Assembly (NCBI GenBank): GCA_018674305.1
Contig: JABHAL010000010.1
Span: forward strand, 89,708-136,974
Direction: 5' to 3'
DNA length: 47,267 bases
Source of the DNA: Candidatus Falkowbacteria bacterium
GTDB lineage: Bacteria; Patescibacteriota; Patescibacteriia; UBA11705; JABHMO01
Part shown: positions 9,330 to 16,283 of the stretch, in pieces
How the letters are laid out: each line of letters begins with the position of its first letter
Position numbering within the stretch: position 1 is the stretch's first letter
Program-made: the position numbers and the translations under genes
Notes under the pieces: model-generated
What the model saw: only the letters and a program-made list of their open reading frames with translations
Database searches by the model: none
Told to the model about the DNA's origin: nothing

Positions 9330-10678
9330 TGAACAAAACTAAAACAATCTTCACCTGTACAAAATGCGATGCTCAGTCCCCTAAATGGTCCGGGCGATGT
9401 TTGAGTTGTGGGGCCTGGGGTACGGTTGAAGAGGCAATAGGTCAAAGTGAAAAGGTAAAAGTAAGAAAAGTAATCGCCTTTGATGACAAAAAACTAGTAG
9501 ACTTTAATCAGATATCTTCAGAGAATTTTCAACGGACAAAACTTGGGCTTAATGAAGTCGATCAGATTTTTGGCGGTGGGATTGTTCAGGGCAGTATAAC
9601 GCTCATAGGTGGCGAGCCTGGGATCGGCAAGTCGACTTTAGTACTACAAATACTAAAACAATTAGAGGGATCAGAAAAGACTCTTCTTTATATTTCAGGA
9701 GAAGAATCAGCACAACAAATTAAACTTCGAATGGATCGTTTAAAGTACACAGCCAATAGCTTAAAATTCCTATCAGAAACAAATGTGGAGCAAATTTGCG
9801 CCGCAATTCGGGATTTAAAACCAAAAATTGCTATTATTGATTCAATTCAAACAATCTATTCAAATGATGTTGAATCTGAAGCCGGAAACGTGGCTCAAAT
9901 TCGCGCCTGCACAGTGAAACTTCTCGAAGTAGCAAAAACAACCAACACTCCGGTTATAATCACCGGACACGTAACCAAGGACGGCTCTGTAGCCGGCCCA
10001 AAGACGCTTGAACACCTCGTTGACGTTGTTATTTATCTTGAAGGCGATAAATTCCACGGTTATCGAATTTTACGTACTTCAAAAAACAGATTTGGCTCAA
10101 CAAATGAAATTGGGGTTCTGGAAATGACAGCTGAAGGCTTAATTGAAGTAAAAGATCCAACTAAAGCGTTTCTTTCCAGTTCTAGCCAAAACATTCCTGG
10201 CTCGGTTATTAGTTGCTTTATGGAAGGAACCCGAGCATTTTTAGTTGAAGTGCAAGCTCTCGTAACTACCACAGTTTTTGGATTTCCACAAAGAAAAACC
10301 TCCGGTTATGATTTAAATAGATTACAAATGATTGCCGCGGTTTTATTTAAGCGCGCTGGGTTGAATCTGACCAATCAAGACATTCACCTCAACATAGTCG
10401 GTGGATTTAGAGTTACGGAACCGGCAATTGATTTAGCAGTAGCAATGGCTATAATATCTGCCCTGAAAAACCTTTCTATTCCAAAAAATACAATTGTAAT
10501 CGGAGAGCTCGGTCTTGGCGGTGAGATTAGAACCGTCTCCAACATTGAAAAAAGGATTATGGAAGCTGAAAAACTAGGATTTGATAAAATTATCGTTCCG
10601 AATGTCCAAATTAATAAAAATTTCAAAATTCAAATTCAAAAAGCAAAAAACATTGTTGAACTTTCGAAACTAACATAA
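9329..10678 (+). CDS. radA: DNA repair protein RadA (Sms)
   Basis: RadA is a RecA-related helicase that extends branches in recombination intermediates. The 449-residue protein has the usual length and parts. A four-cysteine zinc finger (CTKCDAQSPKWSGRCLSCGAW) lies at 10-30, Walker A GGEPGIGKST near 94, the family-specific KNRFG motif near 251, and a C-terminal Lon-protease-like domain (GGFRVTEPAIDLAVAMAI) near 355. The start codon overlaps the stop of the preceding gene by one base, which indicates translational coupling. No Shine-Dalgarno sequence is visible. The neighbouring envelope genes say nothing about its job; it appears to be a housekeeping passenger. Confidence 0.96.
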   Translation: MNKTKTIFTCTKCDAQSPKWSGRCLSCGAWGTVEEAIGQSEKVKVRKVIAFDDKKLVDFNQISSENFQRTKLGLNEVDQIFGGGIVQGSITLIGGEPGIGKSTLVLQILKQLEGSEKTLLYISGEESAQQIKLRMDRLKYTANSLKFLSETNVEQICAAIRDLKPKIAIIDSIQTIYSNDVESEAGNVAQIRACTVKLLEVAKTTNTPVIITGHVTKDGSVAGPKTLEHLVDVVIYLEGDKFHGYRILRTSKNRFGSTNEIGVLEMTAEGLIEVKDPTKAFLSSSSQNIPGSVISCFMEGTRAFLVEVQALVTTTVFGFPQRKTSGYDLNRLQMIAAVLFKRAGLNLTNQDIHLNIVGGFRVTEPAIDLAVAMAIISALKNLSIPKNTIVIGELGLGGEIRTVSNIEKRIMEAEKLGFDKIIVPNVQINKNFKIQIQKAKNIVELSKLT

Positions 10679-10679
10679 T

Positions 10680-11882
10680 ATGAAAAAATCATTTAAAATA
10701 TTATTACTTGGTTTATTGGCTATTACTTTATTTCTGCCCTGTACGCCTAGCATTGCCCAACAAGCAGTAGTCGCCGAAGATCCCAGTCAAGAAGAAGATA
10801 TACTTGAACCTTTGATAGAATCAGAAAATTCAGAATTAGGCGATGATTCAAACAGGTTTGAATATTTTCGAGGAGAAGTACTTTTAGCCACAGATGACGA
10901 CTATCAAAATGAACATTTCCCGAGCCAATTTGTCAAAATAATGCCTTTAGAGGGAAGTTTCAAAGATCAATTACTTACATTTGAAAATAAAAAAATATAT
11001 TTTGATGATGTTTACATATCCGTAAACATAGGTGAAAAAGTCGTGGTTTTATGGCAAGATTTAGCTATTCCAGAATTTCGAATCGATAGCAAATATAGGC
11101 TAAACTCCATCCTTTGGGCGGTGGGCCTATTTTTATTGGGAATAATTGCTTTAACTCGATGGCAAGGAGTTCAATCCATTATTAGTTTACTTGCGTCCTT
11201 AGCTGTCCTAGTTTTTTTCATAGTACCTGCAATTGCAGAAGGCCAAAACATAATGCTTGTTAGTCTTGTTGGCGCAATTGTAATCTTAGCTATTTCTATG
11301 TTTATTGGACATGGAATAAATCAAAGTTCAATGATCAGTTTTATAAGTGCCAGCATATCCCTTGGTTTAACAGTCGGCCTGGCATTCCTTTTTGTTAAGT
11401 ATGTAAACTTAACAGGTTTTGGCAACGAAGAAGCTTTCTTGCTTCGACTTGGACCATTGTATACTTTAGATTTAAAATCATTATTTATGGCAGGTGTTAT
11501 TATAGGAACAGTAGGTATACTTGATGATGTCGCCATAGTTCAAACAACCCTAACTGAGCAAATTCACAAAAACAATCCTTTATTAAACTTCAAACAACTT
11601 TATAAAAACAGCTTTAAGGTTGGAAAAGAACACATCGTATCCATGGTTAATACATTAGTAATCATCTATGCCGGTGTTGCATTACCAATTCTAATATTTT
11701 ATCTTCACGACAATCCCTTTAATGTCCCGCTATGGGTTAGACTAAACGCAGATTCACTTTTAGAAGAAATTGCCAGGGCCCTGATTGGTAGTTCTGTCTT
11801 AATTATTACAGTCCCTTTAACAACCTTATTAGCAACATACATTATTATAAAACGCAAAGGAGAATCAAAAAAATCTGAATAA
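10680..11882 (+). CDS. YibE/F-like family multi-pass membrane protein
   Basis: The 400-residue protein has an N-terminal signal or anchor (about 1-25), a soluble extracytoplasmic segment (40-135) and then about seven hydrophobic helices from residue 140 to 390. The pattern, including GRVIIGTVGILDDVAIVQ-like sequence (seen as AGVIIGTVGILDDVAIVQTT) and the HI/NTLV segment, matches the YibE/F family, which has no settled biochemical function. It starts one base after the radA stop and is the last gene of the plus-strand run. Its stop codon at 11880-11882 touches the T-run of the terminator serving the opposing gene. Confidence 0.8.
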   Translation: MKKSFKILLLGLLAITLFLPCTPSIAQQAVVAEDPSQEEDILEPLIESENSELGDDSNRFEYFRGEVLLATDDDYQNEHFPSQFVKIMPLEGSFKDQLLTFENKKIYFDDVYISVNIGEKVVVLWQDLAIPEFRIDSKYRLNSILWAVGLFLLGIIALTRWQGVQSIISLLASLAVLVFFIVPAIAEGQNIMLVSLVGAIVILAISMFIGHGINQSSMISFISASISLGLTVGLAFLFVKYVNLTGFGNEEAFLLRLGPLYTLDLKSLFMAGVIIGTVGILDDVAIVQTTLTEQIHKNNPLLNFKQLYKNSFKVGKEHIVSMVNTLVIIYAGVALPILIFYLHDNPFNVPLWVRLNADSLLEEIARALIGSSVLIITVPLTTLLATYIIIKRKGESKKSE

Positions 11883-11914
11883 AAAAGCTGGATCGCGTGT
11901 TAACGAACCAGCTT
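11881..11914 (-). terminator. Rho-independent terminator of the Cys-rich small gene
   Basis: Read on the minus strand, AAGCTGG and CCAGCTT form a 7-bp stem at 11885-11914 followed by six T residues. It lies 8 bp beyond the stop of the gene ending at 11923 and touches the stop of the convergent YibE/F gene. The plus-strand side has no T-run. Confidence 0.85.
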
Positions 11915-11922
11915 ATGGTCTC

Positions 11923-12312
11923 TTACGATGCTTCCACAGCACCCGCACTTATCCGAATTACATTTTCCTCATCTGAGTCAATAATCAACTCATCAACTGT
12001 GTAGGCAAATCCCTCGACTAGAACGTCCCTAAGCAACTCTCTGAGCTCAGCGTCATCTTCTGATAGATAAACAGCGTGCCGACGCCATACAATCAACAGA
12101 ACCTGCTCAAACCGACTGCAAACATTCTTTACAGTCCGAATCAGACCAAGAACTTCTATATCATGATTAAAGGCCAAGCCAATTGCATCTAAAACATGTT
12201 TGAGAATACACTGACGGTGATACAATTCACCACGAAAACTTCTAGCCTCATCTAAATGTTCAGATCGAATATATCCTCTGCACTGGGGACAAAACCGAGA
12301 CACTCCTTCCAT
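11923..12312 (-). CDS. Unrecognised small Cys/His-containing protein with canonical Shine-Dalgarno site
   Basis: The 129-residue protein has an N-terminal FCPQCRGYI and a later YHRQC (about residues 8-36), which could make a single zinc-binding site. The rest is helical, with acidic clusters and a C-terminal segment ending ISAGAVEAS. I cannot assign a family. AAGAGGAG lies 6 bp before the ATG, a strong ribosome site, whereas nearly all other genes here have none. The gene is monocistronic, with its own terminator and a hairpin upstream, and is less AT-biased than its neighbours. It may be a regulatory or phage-type small protein or an acquired gene. Confidence 0.75.
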   Translation of the reverse strand: MEGVSRFCPQCRGYIRSEHLDEARSFRGELYHRQCILKHVLDAIGLAFNHDIEVLGLIRTVKNVCSRFEQVLLIVWRRHAVYLSEDDAELRELLRDVLVEGFAYTVDELIIDSDEENVIRISAGAVEAS

Positions 12313-12407
12313 AGCTACTCCTCTTGAGTTAACCTAATGTTAATGATTGTGCTCGCTGCCAAATATAAGTTCATTATGAAACTATCTTTGGTAGCAATCC
12401 CAATTCA

Positions 12408-12443
12408 AAAGACTGTGAACAAAATAATATCACAGTCTTTTTT
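12408..12443. terminator. Hairpin terminator between the 88-aa gene and the Cys-rich gene
   Basis: AAAGACTGTG (12408-12417) and CACAGTCTTT (12431-12440) form a perfect 10-bp stem with a 13-base loop. The T-run is strongest in plus-strand reading (12438-12443), with four T in minus-strand reading. It lies just after the stop of the minus-strand 88-aa gene, so it most likely ends that transcript. Confidence 0.65.
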
Positions 12444-12460
12444 CTGTGTCAAGTTGATAT

Positions 12461-12727
12461 TTAAACAAATTTTTTCTCAAATTTTTCGTAAAGTGGATTT
12501 AATTCCTTCCATTCTTCTTTAAATTTACCACGTAGATAAGTTAATTCCGACTCCATAGAACGTAAAAGCTCTTTTAGCCCCTCTTTATCACCTTCCTCAA
12601 TTTTTTGAAGATAACCATCCCTTAAAAACTTAGCTTCGTCAGGGGCATATTTTTTGTTAACATAATCAGTTAACTCTTGTTTAATTTTACCAAGATCAAT
12701 TGTTTTTTCAGAAAAATTTTCTTGCAT
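12461..12727 (-). CDS. Small unrecognised charged helical protein (88 aa)
   Basis: The 88-residue product is highly charged and predicted helical, with no Cys, no signal peptide and no membrane segment. I cannot assign a family. TATAAA at 12737-12742 lies only 9 bp upstream of the ATG, so the transcript would be nearly leaderless. The 24-bp palindrome at 12746-12769 sits just upstream of that box, over the expected spacer and -35 region. The same palindrome occurs in the leader of the adjacent TrpR-like gene, suggesting shared control. Confidence 0.7.
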   Translation of the reverse strand: MQENFSEKTIDLGKIKQELTDYVNKKYAPDEAKFLRDGYLQKIEEGDKEGLKELLRSMESELTYLRGKFKEEWKELNPLYEKFEKKFV

Positions 12728-12745
12728 ATATAAATTTTTATACCG

Positions 12746-12769
12746 GTCCCATGGTATGTACCATGGGAC
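12746..12769. promoter_or_regulatory. Palindrome A, candidate operator of the TrpR-like regulator
   Basis: GTCCCATGGTA and TACCATGGGAC form perfect 11-bp arms around TG. The palindrome sits immediately upstream of the TATAAA box of the 88-aa gene, where a repressor would block RNA polymerase. A near copy lies at 13103-13126. It could instead be one of the many small palindromic repeats in this window. Confidence 0.5.
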
Positions 12770-12774
12770 TGCGT

Positions 12775-13089
12775 TTATTTTTTTATTTCTATTTTCAACG
12801 CCTTTTTATATCCACCACGACCAAAATTTAACCATCTTTGTACCCTAGCAATGGTTGACTTACCGCATTTCAATCGTTTAGCAATCTGTGAATAATTCTT
12901 TCCATCAGATAACAACTCCGCTATCATTAAACGCCTAATTAACATAATTCTTTCTTGTCTATTTAACAAATCCTTTAGAAAATCCTTTTTTTCTTCTTTT
13001 GTTTTTAATTCAGTCAAAATATAACAAAATACATCCATAAGTCTATCTTGTGTTTCGTAAGGTATAATTTTTTCATTAAATCTAGCCAT
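12775..13089 (-). CDS. TrpR-like (YerC/YecD-type) DNA-binding regulator
   Basis: The 104-residue protein fits the YerC/YecD group of the TrpR superfamily in length and pattern. A helical N-terminus is followed by NRQERIMLIRRLMIAELLSDG and a helix-turn-helix (YSQIAKRLKCGKSTIARVQRWL). An upstream GTG at 13116 would add nine residues, but that codon lies inside palindrome B; ATG at 13089 gives the usual family start. A good promoter (TTGAGT-17-TATAAT) lies at 13141-13169 and places palindrome B just downstream of the transcription start. Matching palindromes at its own promoter and before the next gene suggest autoregulation and control of the 88-aa gene. The ligand is unknown. Confidence 0.85.
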   Translation of the reverse strand: MARFNEKIIPYETQDRLMDVFCYILTELKTKEEKKDFLKDLLNRQERIMLIRRLMIAELLSDGKNYSQIAKRLKCGKSTIARVQRWLNFGRGGYKKALKIEIKK

Positions 13090-13102
13090 TGTTTTAGGAC
13101 CA

Positions 13103-13126
13103 GTCCCATGGTACACATCATGGGAC
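13103..13126. promoter_or_regulatory. Palindrome B, candidate operator in the TrpR-like gene leader
   Basis: GTCCCATG and CATGGGAC form 8-bp arms around an 8-base centre. In minus-strand reading it closely matches palindrome A (same outer arms, similar centre). It lies about 10 bp downstream of the predicted transcription start and 14 bp upstream of the chosen ATG. Confidence 0.5.
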
Positions 13127-13140
13127 CGCTTTTCATAATT

Positions 13141-13169
13141 ATTATAACATTAAATAACAACCTACTCAA
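13141..13169 (-). promoter_or_regulatory. Promoter of the TrpR-like gene
   Basis: Minus-strand TTGAGT (13164-13169), a 17-bp spacer and TATAAT (13141-13146) with an extended -10 TG (TGTTATAAT). The -35 lies at the very end of the recG coding region. Confidence 0.65.
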
Positions 13170-15210
13170 AATGCAAACTCAACTTTTGTTTATCCAAAGC
13201 TTTTTTTAACGATTTACTCAAGTTATTTTTAACAATTAGCTCTTTTGCTTCAGTTTGGGCGACCTGGATCAGGGCAGCATCAGTTAAACTGGCAATTTTT
13301 AAATCTGGCAGACCAGATTGACGAACGCCGTAAACTTCACCTGGGCCACGTAGTTCCAAATCCATTTCAGCTAATTTAAATCCATCGCGGCAATCTTCTA
13401 AGTATTTCAGGCGTTTTTGGGTTAAGGGTGAATTGTTATCACTAAAGAGAAAACAGTATGACTGATGCTGTCCTCTGCCGACTCGGCCGCGGAATTGATG
13501 TAATTGCGCTAAGCCAAAACGATCAGCTCCCTCAATCATCATGATTGAGGCGTTGGGTACATCAATTCCCACTTCGATAACAGAGGTTGAAACCAATATA
13601 TCTAATTTCTTATCGGAAAAAAGCTGCATAACGTCTTGTTTGTCCTTTGATTTGAGACGACCATGCATTAAACCAATTTTTAGAGCTGGAAACACTTCTT
13701 TGTCCAGTTTTTCAAACTCTTGTTTGACTGATTTAACTCCCAGTTTGTCTGACGGATCAATCAAAGGACAAATCACAAAGACTTGCCTTCCTTCTATAAT
13801 TTGCTCCTGAATAAAGTCGTATGCTTTTTGCCGATCACCCTCATAAACAACTTTGGTAATTATTGGTTTACGGCCGGGCGGCATTTCCGTGATTACGGAA
13901 AGATCCAGGTCGCCATATAGGGTTAAAACTAAGGTTCGTGGAATTGGCGTAGCAGTCATTGATAAAAAATGTGGTACATAACCTTCTTGTTGTTTTTTAT
14001 TAACCAAAGCTTTGCGTTGTCCTACTCCAAACCTGTGTTGCTCATCAACAATAACCAAACCCAAATCTTTAATTTCCACACCTTGCTGAATTAAAGCATG
14101 AGTTCCAACAACAATATCAAATTCGCCACTTTTCAACAATTCAAGCATTTTCACCTTTGATAACTTATCCACAGCCAATTGCCTTTTACTACCTGTAAAC
14201 AAAGTAATGCTAAACTTAAGTTTTTTGAACACTTGTTGCAAAGTTTGGAAATGTTGCTCAGCTAAAATCTCCGTTGGAGCCATCATCACCACCTTGTATC
14301 CGTTCAAAACACAATTCAGCATAGCCAAGGCTACGACTATAGTTTTACCTGAACCAACATCACCTTCCAACAAACGATTCATGGGTCTTTCTCTTTCTAA
14401 ATCCTTGATCATTTCCCAAGAACATTTTTTTTGTGAATCTGTTAATGTGAATTTCAAACTATCCACAAAATCCTTGGTTTGTTTTTCTAAAAACTTAATT
14501 TTCAAAGCTTTGTTGCTTTGAAGTTGCTGTTTAACTTGTTGAATAGCAAGCTGAACTAAAAACAGCTCGTCAAACTGTAATCTTTTTCTAGCCTGATCTG
14601 ATTTTTCTTGTGAATCAGGAAAATGAATATTTTGCAAAGCGTGATCAAGATTTAAAAACTTATATTTTAGTTTAATTTCCTCGGGCAAATACTCTTCAAC
14701 TTGTTCAATCACCTTTGTGCATTGACTTAACAAAAATCGCATTTGCTTTTGGGTTACACCTTGTGTTAAATGATAAATTGGCACAATTCTAGCTGTATGA
14801 ACGGTCTCAGTGCGAGCTTTTTCATAATCGGGACTAACCATCTGCATTCTAATTTCATCCAGCTTACCAGACAGAAAAACTTCATCACCAACTTTTAGAA
14901 TCTTAGAAATAAACGGCTGATTAAACCAAACTACTTTCATTGAACCACTATCATCAGCGACTAAGGCCTCGGTTAACATTTTTCGTTTACGATAACTTCT
15001 ACGATTAGCAATAAGTTGTACTTTGCATTTGACTGTTACTGCTTCACCTGGCATTAATTCATCAATAGATTTAATTTCACTATAGTCCTCATAGCGAAAA
15101 GGAAAATAAAAAATCAGGTCTTCAATTGTTTCCAAGCCAAGATTTTTTAGTCGTGAAGCAGTAGTCTTGCCAACTCGAGTTAATTCACTAATTGAAGTAT
15201 TCAAATTCAT
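13162..15210 (-). CDS. recG: ATP-dependent DNA helicase RecG
   Basis: RecG remodels stalled forks and Holliday junctions. The 682-residue protein has the wedge/OB domain at the N-terminus (about 1-170) and superfamily-2 helicase motifs: Walker A GDVGSGKTIVVALAML near 285, DEQHRFGV near 390, TATPIPRTL near 425 and the C-terminal RFGLAQLHQFRGRVGRG near 570. Length is normal for the family. The extended -10 TGCTAAAAT (15217-15225) ends only 6 bp before the ATG, so the mRNA would be leaderless. The gene is followed at once by the promoter of the TrpR-like gene. Confidence 0.97.
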   Translation of the reverse strand: MNLNTSISELTRVGKTTASRLKNLGLETIEDLIFYFPFRYEDYSEIKSIDELMPGEAVTVKCKVQLIANRRSYRKRKMLTEALVADDSGSMKVVWFNQPFISKILKVGDEVFLSGKLDEIRMQMVSPDYEKARTETVHTARIVPIYHLTQGVTQKQMRFLLSQCTKVIEQVEEYLPEEIKLKYKFLNLDHALQNIHFPDSQEKSDQARKRLQFDELFLVQLAIQQVKQQLQSNKALKIKFLEKQTKDFVDSLKFTLTDSQKKCSWEMIKDLERERPMNRLLEGDVGSGKTIVVALAMLNCVLNGYKVVMMAPTEILAEQHFQTLQQVFKKLKFSITLFTGSKRQLAVDKLSKVKMLELLKSGEFDIVVGTHALIQQGVEIKDLGLVIVDEQHRFGVGQRKALVNKKQQEGYVPHFLSMTATPIPRTLVLTLYGDLDLSVITEMPPGRKPIITKVVYEGDRQKAYDFIQEQIIEGRQVFVICPLIDPSDKLGVKSVKQEFEKLDKEVFPALKIGLMHGRLKSKDKQDVMQLFSDKKLDILVSTSVIEVGIDVPNASIMMIEGADRFGLAQLHQFRGRVGRGQHQSYCFLFSDNNSPLTQKRLKYLEDCRDGFKLAEMDLELRGPGEVYGVRQSGLPDLKIASLTDAALIQVAQTEAKELIVKNNLSKSLKKALDKQKLSLHFE

Positions 15211-15216
15211 AACTAT

Positions 15217-15225
15217 ATTTTAGCA
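15217..15225 (-). promoter_or_regulatory. Extended -10 promoter element of recG, leaderless start
   Basis: Minus-strand TGCTAAAAT with its last base 7 positions from the A of the recG ATG, so transcription should begin at the start codon itself. No good -35 is visible; that position is the T-run of the neighbouring terminator. Confidence 0.45.
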
Positions 15226-15237
15226 TGAAATTTAAAC

Positions 15238-15271
15238 AAAAAAAACCGAGCAACTTATCTAACCTGCTCGG
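15238..15271 (-). terminator. Rho-independent terminator of the cold-shock-like gene
   Basis: Minus-strand CCGAGCA ... TGCTCGG (15246-15271, 7-bp stem, 12-base loop) followed by eight T residues. It lies 17 bp after the stop of the gene ending at 15289. Confidence 0.9.
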
Positions 15272-15288
15272 GCTATGTTTAATTAACG

Positions 15289-15654
15289 CTAATCCATGTT
15301 GGCTGCTCTGGTGACGTGCTTGTTACTCCGTCCCTGACTTACTTGAACTGCTGAATCCCAATTGTTGGCAAAGCACCATACTCTAACCTTAGGCCCCCTG
15401 GGTGATTCCTTACGCTCAAAAACTACTTGATCCCCAACCTTGGGAAAATGCATCGCTGGCCTAAATGGGGCACCCCGAAAAGAAAATGTCCAGCTGGCTG
15501 AAAGCGCTGGCACTCCTTGACCAACATTGGCAAATCGACCTGATCGATAGGAAAAATACACCAATTTCCCACCGCTTTTCGGCTTAATAAAACCCCAGCC
15601 AGTATTATTCCCTACTCGAACATACTTCTTAACAGCACCTCTCTCCATGTTCAT
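15289..15654 (-). CDS. Cold-shock-domain-like nucleic-acid-binding protein
   Basis: The 121-residue protein looks like a single cold-shock (OB-fold) domain with an insertion. Residues 18-24 (TGWGFIK) match RNP1 and LVYFSY near 31 matches RNP2. VGDQVVFERKESPRGPKVRV near 90 matches the final strands. Between RNP2 and the last strands lie about 45 extra residues, and the tail is basic. AGGAGG lies 5 bp before the first ATG, which decides the start over the second ATG two codons later. The gene has its own consensus promoter and terminator, so it is probably expressed well and alone. It may be an RNA chaperone; the domain call is by motif only. Confidence 0.7.
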   Translation of the reverse strand: MNMERGAVKKYVRVGNNTGWGFIKPKSGGKLVYFSYRSGRFANVGQGVPALSASWTFSFRGAPFRPAMHFPKVGDQVVFERKESPRGPKVRVWCFANNWDSAVQVSQGRSNKHVTRAANMD

Positions 15655-15682
15655 CTTGTCCTCCTATCCTTCAGAACAAATT

Positions 15683-15711
15683 AGTATATCATATATTCAC
15701 AAGCTTGTCAA
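15683..15711 (-). promoter_or_regulatory. Strong promoter of the cold-shock-like gene
   Basis: Minus-strand TTGACA (15706-15711), 17-bp spacer and TATACT (15683-15688) with extended -10 TG (TGATATACT). This is the best promoter match in the window. It is followed by a Shine-Dalgarno AGGAGG at about 15660-15665. Confidence 0.8.
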
Positions 15712-15715
15712 TATT

Positions 15716-15763
15716 AAAAAAACCGTGCAATACATGATCTCTACTTTCGCATGACTTCACGGT
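15716..15763 (-). terminator. Terminator-like hairpin downstream of tRNA-Arg
   Basis: Minus-strand ACCGTG (15758-15763) and CACGGT (15722-15727) form a 6-bp stem, with a smaller CATG/CATG pairing inside the long loop, followed by seven T residues (15716-15722). It lies about 100 bp after the 3' end of tRNA-Arg and probably ends that transcript. Confidence 0.6.
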
Positions 15764-15827
15764 GAACTGTATTTAAAATAATTATCGCGAATGGTTTACC
15801 ATGAAGTTACCTTCAAGGAATGGCTCG

Positions 15828-15867
15828 CCATGAAGTTATACGAGCATAGCGAGTATATACTTCATGG
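15828..15867. repeat. Palindrome that includes the CCA end of tRNA-Arg
   Basis: CCATGAAGT (15828-15836) pairs with ACTTCATGG (15859-15867), and the stem continues with TATAC/GTATA after one bulged base. Its right end is the encoded CCA of tRNA-Arg. A shorter related hairpin beginning CCATGAAGTTA lies near 15799-15820, so two such units follow the tRNA. Confidence 0.75.
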
Positions 15868-15941
15868 TGCACCCGACAGGATTCGAACCTGTGGCCTCTT
15901 CCTCCGCAAGGAAACGCTCTATCCAGCTGAGCTACGGGTGC
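15865..15941 (-). tRNA. tRNA-Arg (anticodon GCG)
   Basis: A complete cloverleaf of 77 bases with encoded CCA. The acceptor stem pairs GCACCCG with CGGGTGC. The D-arm, T-arm (ACAGG/CCTGT) and anticodon stem (TTTCC/GGAAG) all pair. The anticodon loop TTGCGGA gives anticodon GCG, reading CGC and CGU. Most bacteria instead use an ACG (inosine) tRNA for this box, so GCG is unusual. Three tandem copies of its 5' half lie just upstream. Confidence 0.95.
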
Positions 15942-16212
15942 TAAAATTGATTATGATAACTGCTCTATCCAGCCCCGAAGGGGCCCCTTTGGGGCTGAGC
16001 TACGGGTACCTAAAATTGAATATTAATTATGAATGCTCTATCCACCTACTTGTCCACCGTAGTTTTAACGAAGGTGGAAGCTACGGGTGCCTAAAATTGA
16101 ATGTTAATTATGAATGCTCTATCCAGCCCCGAAGTTAATGGAATAAACTGAGTCCCGATGATTTAACAAAGTTAAATATCGGGATCCCGACGAACGTCGG
16201 GACTACGGGTGC
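15942..16212 (-). repeat. Tandem array of three tRNA-Arg 5' halves, each invaded by a different palindrome
   Basis: Upstream of the intact tRNA-Arg, three copies of its first 25 bases (GCACCCGTAG ... GGATAGAGC) lie in the same orientation at 15962-16010, 16035-16090 and 16116-16212. They are separated by similar 20-25-base AT-rich spacers that all end CAATTTTAG (or one added G). In each copy the D-loop is interrupted. Copy 1 has an AGCCCC ... GGGGCT double hairpin. Copy 2 has a CCACC ... GGTGG hairpin. Copy 3 has two hairpins, CCCGACG/CGTCGGG and TCCCGAT/ATCGGGA. The array accounts for the gene-free stretch 15942-16283, apart from an AT-rich tail after 16213 in which I see nothing. Confidence 0.85.
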
Positions 16213-16283
16213 TAAAAAAAATTATTTAAAAAGAAACCAGAAATCAAACCTCCTTTTGTTTAATTCCTAATTTCTTTTGTGTA

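Noticed and set aside
12337-12522. Plus-strand 61-codon frame
   Set aside because: It runs through a terminator hairpin and the 3' part of an opposing gene, with no ribosome site.
13090-13116. GTG start at 13116 for the TrpR-like protein
   Set aside because: It lies within palindrome B and adds residues not expected for the family.
15791-16138. Open reading frame of 115 codons on the plus strand
   Set aside because: It is the antisense of tRNA-Arg and its repeats (APDRIRTCG-type translation), a known false-ORF pattern.
15942-16212. CRISPR array
   Set aside because: The repeats are tRNA 5' halves with hairpins inside the repeat, the spacers are similar to each other, and no cas gene is present.
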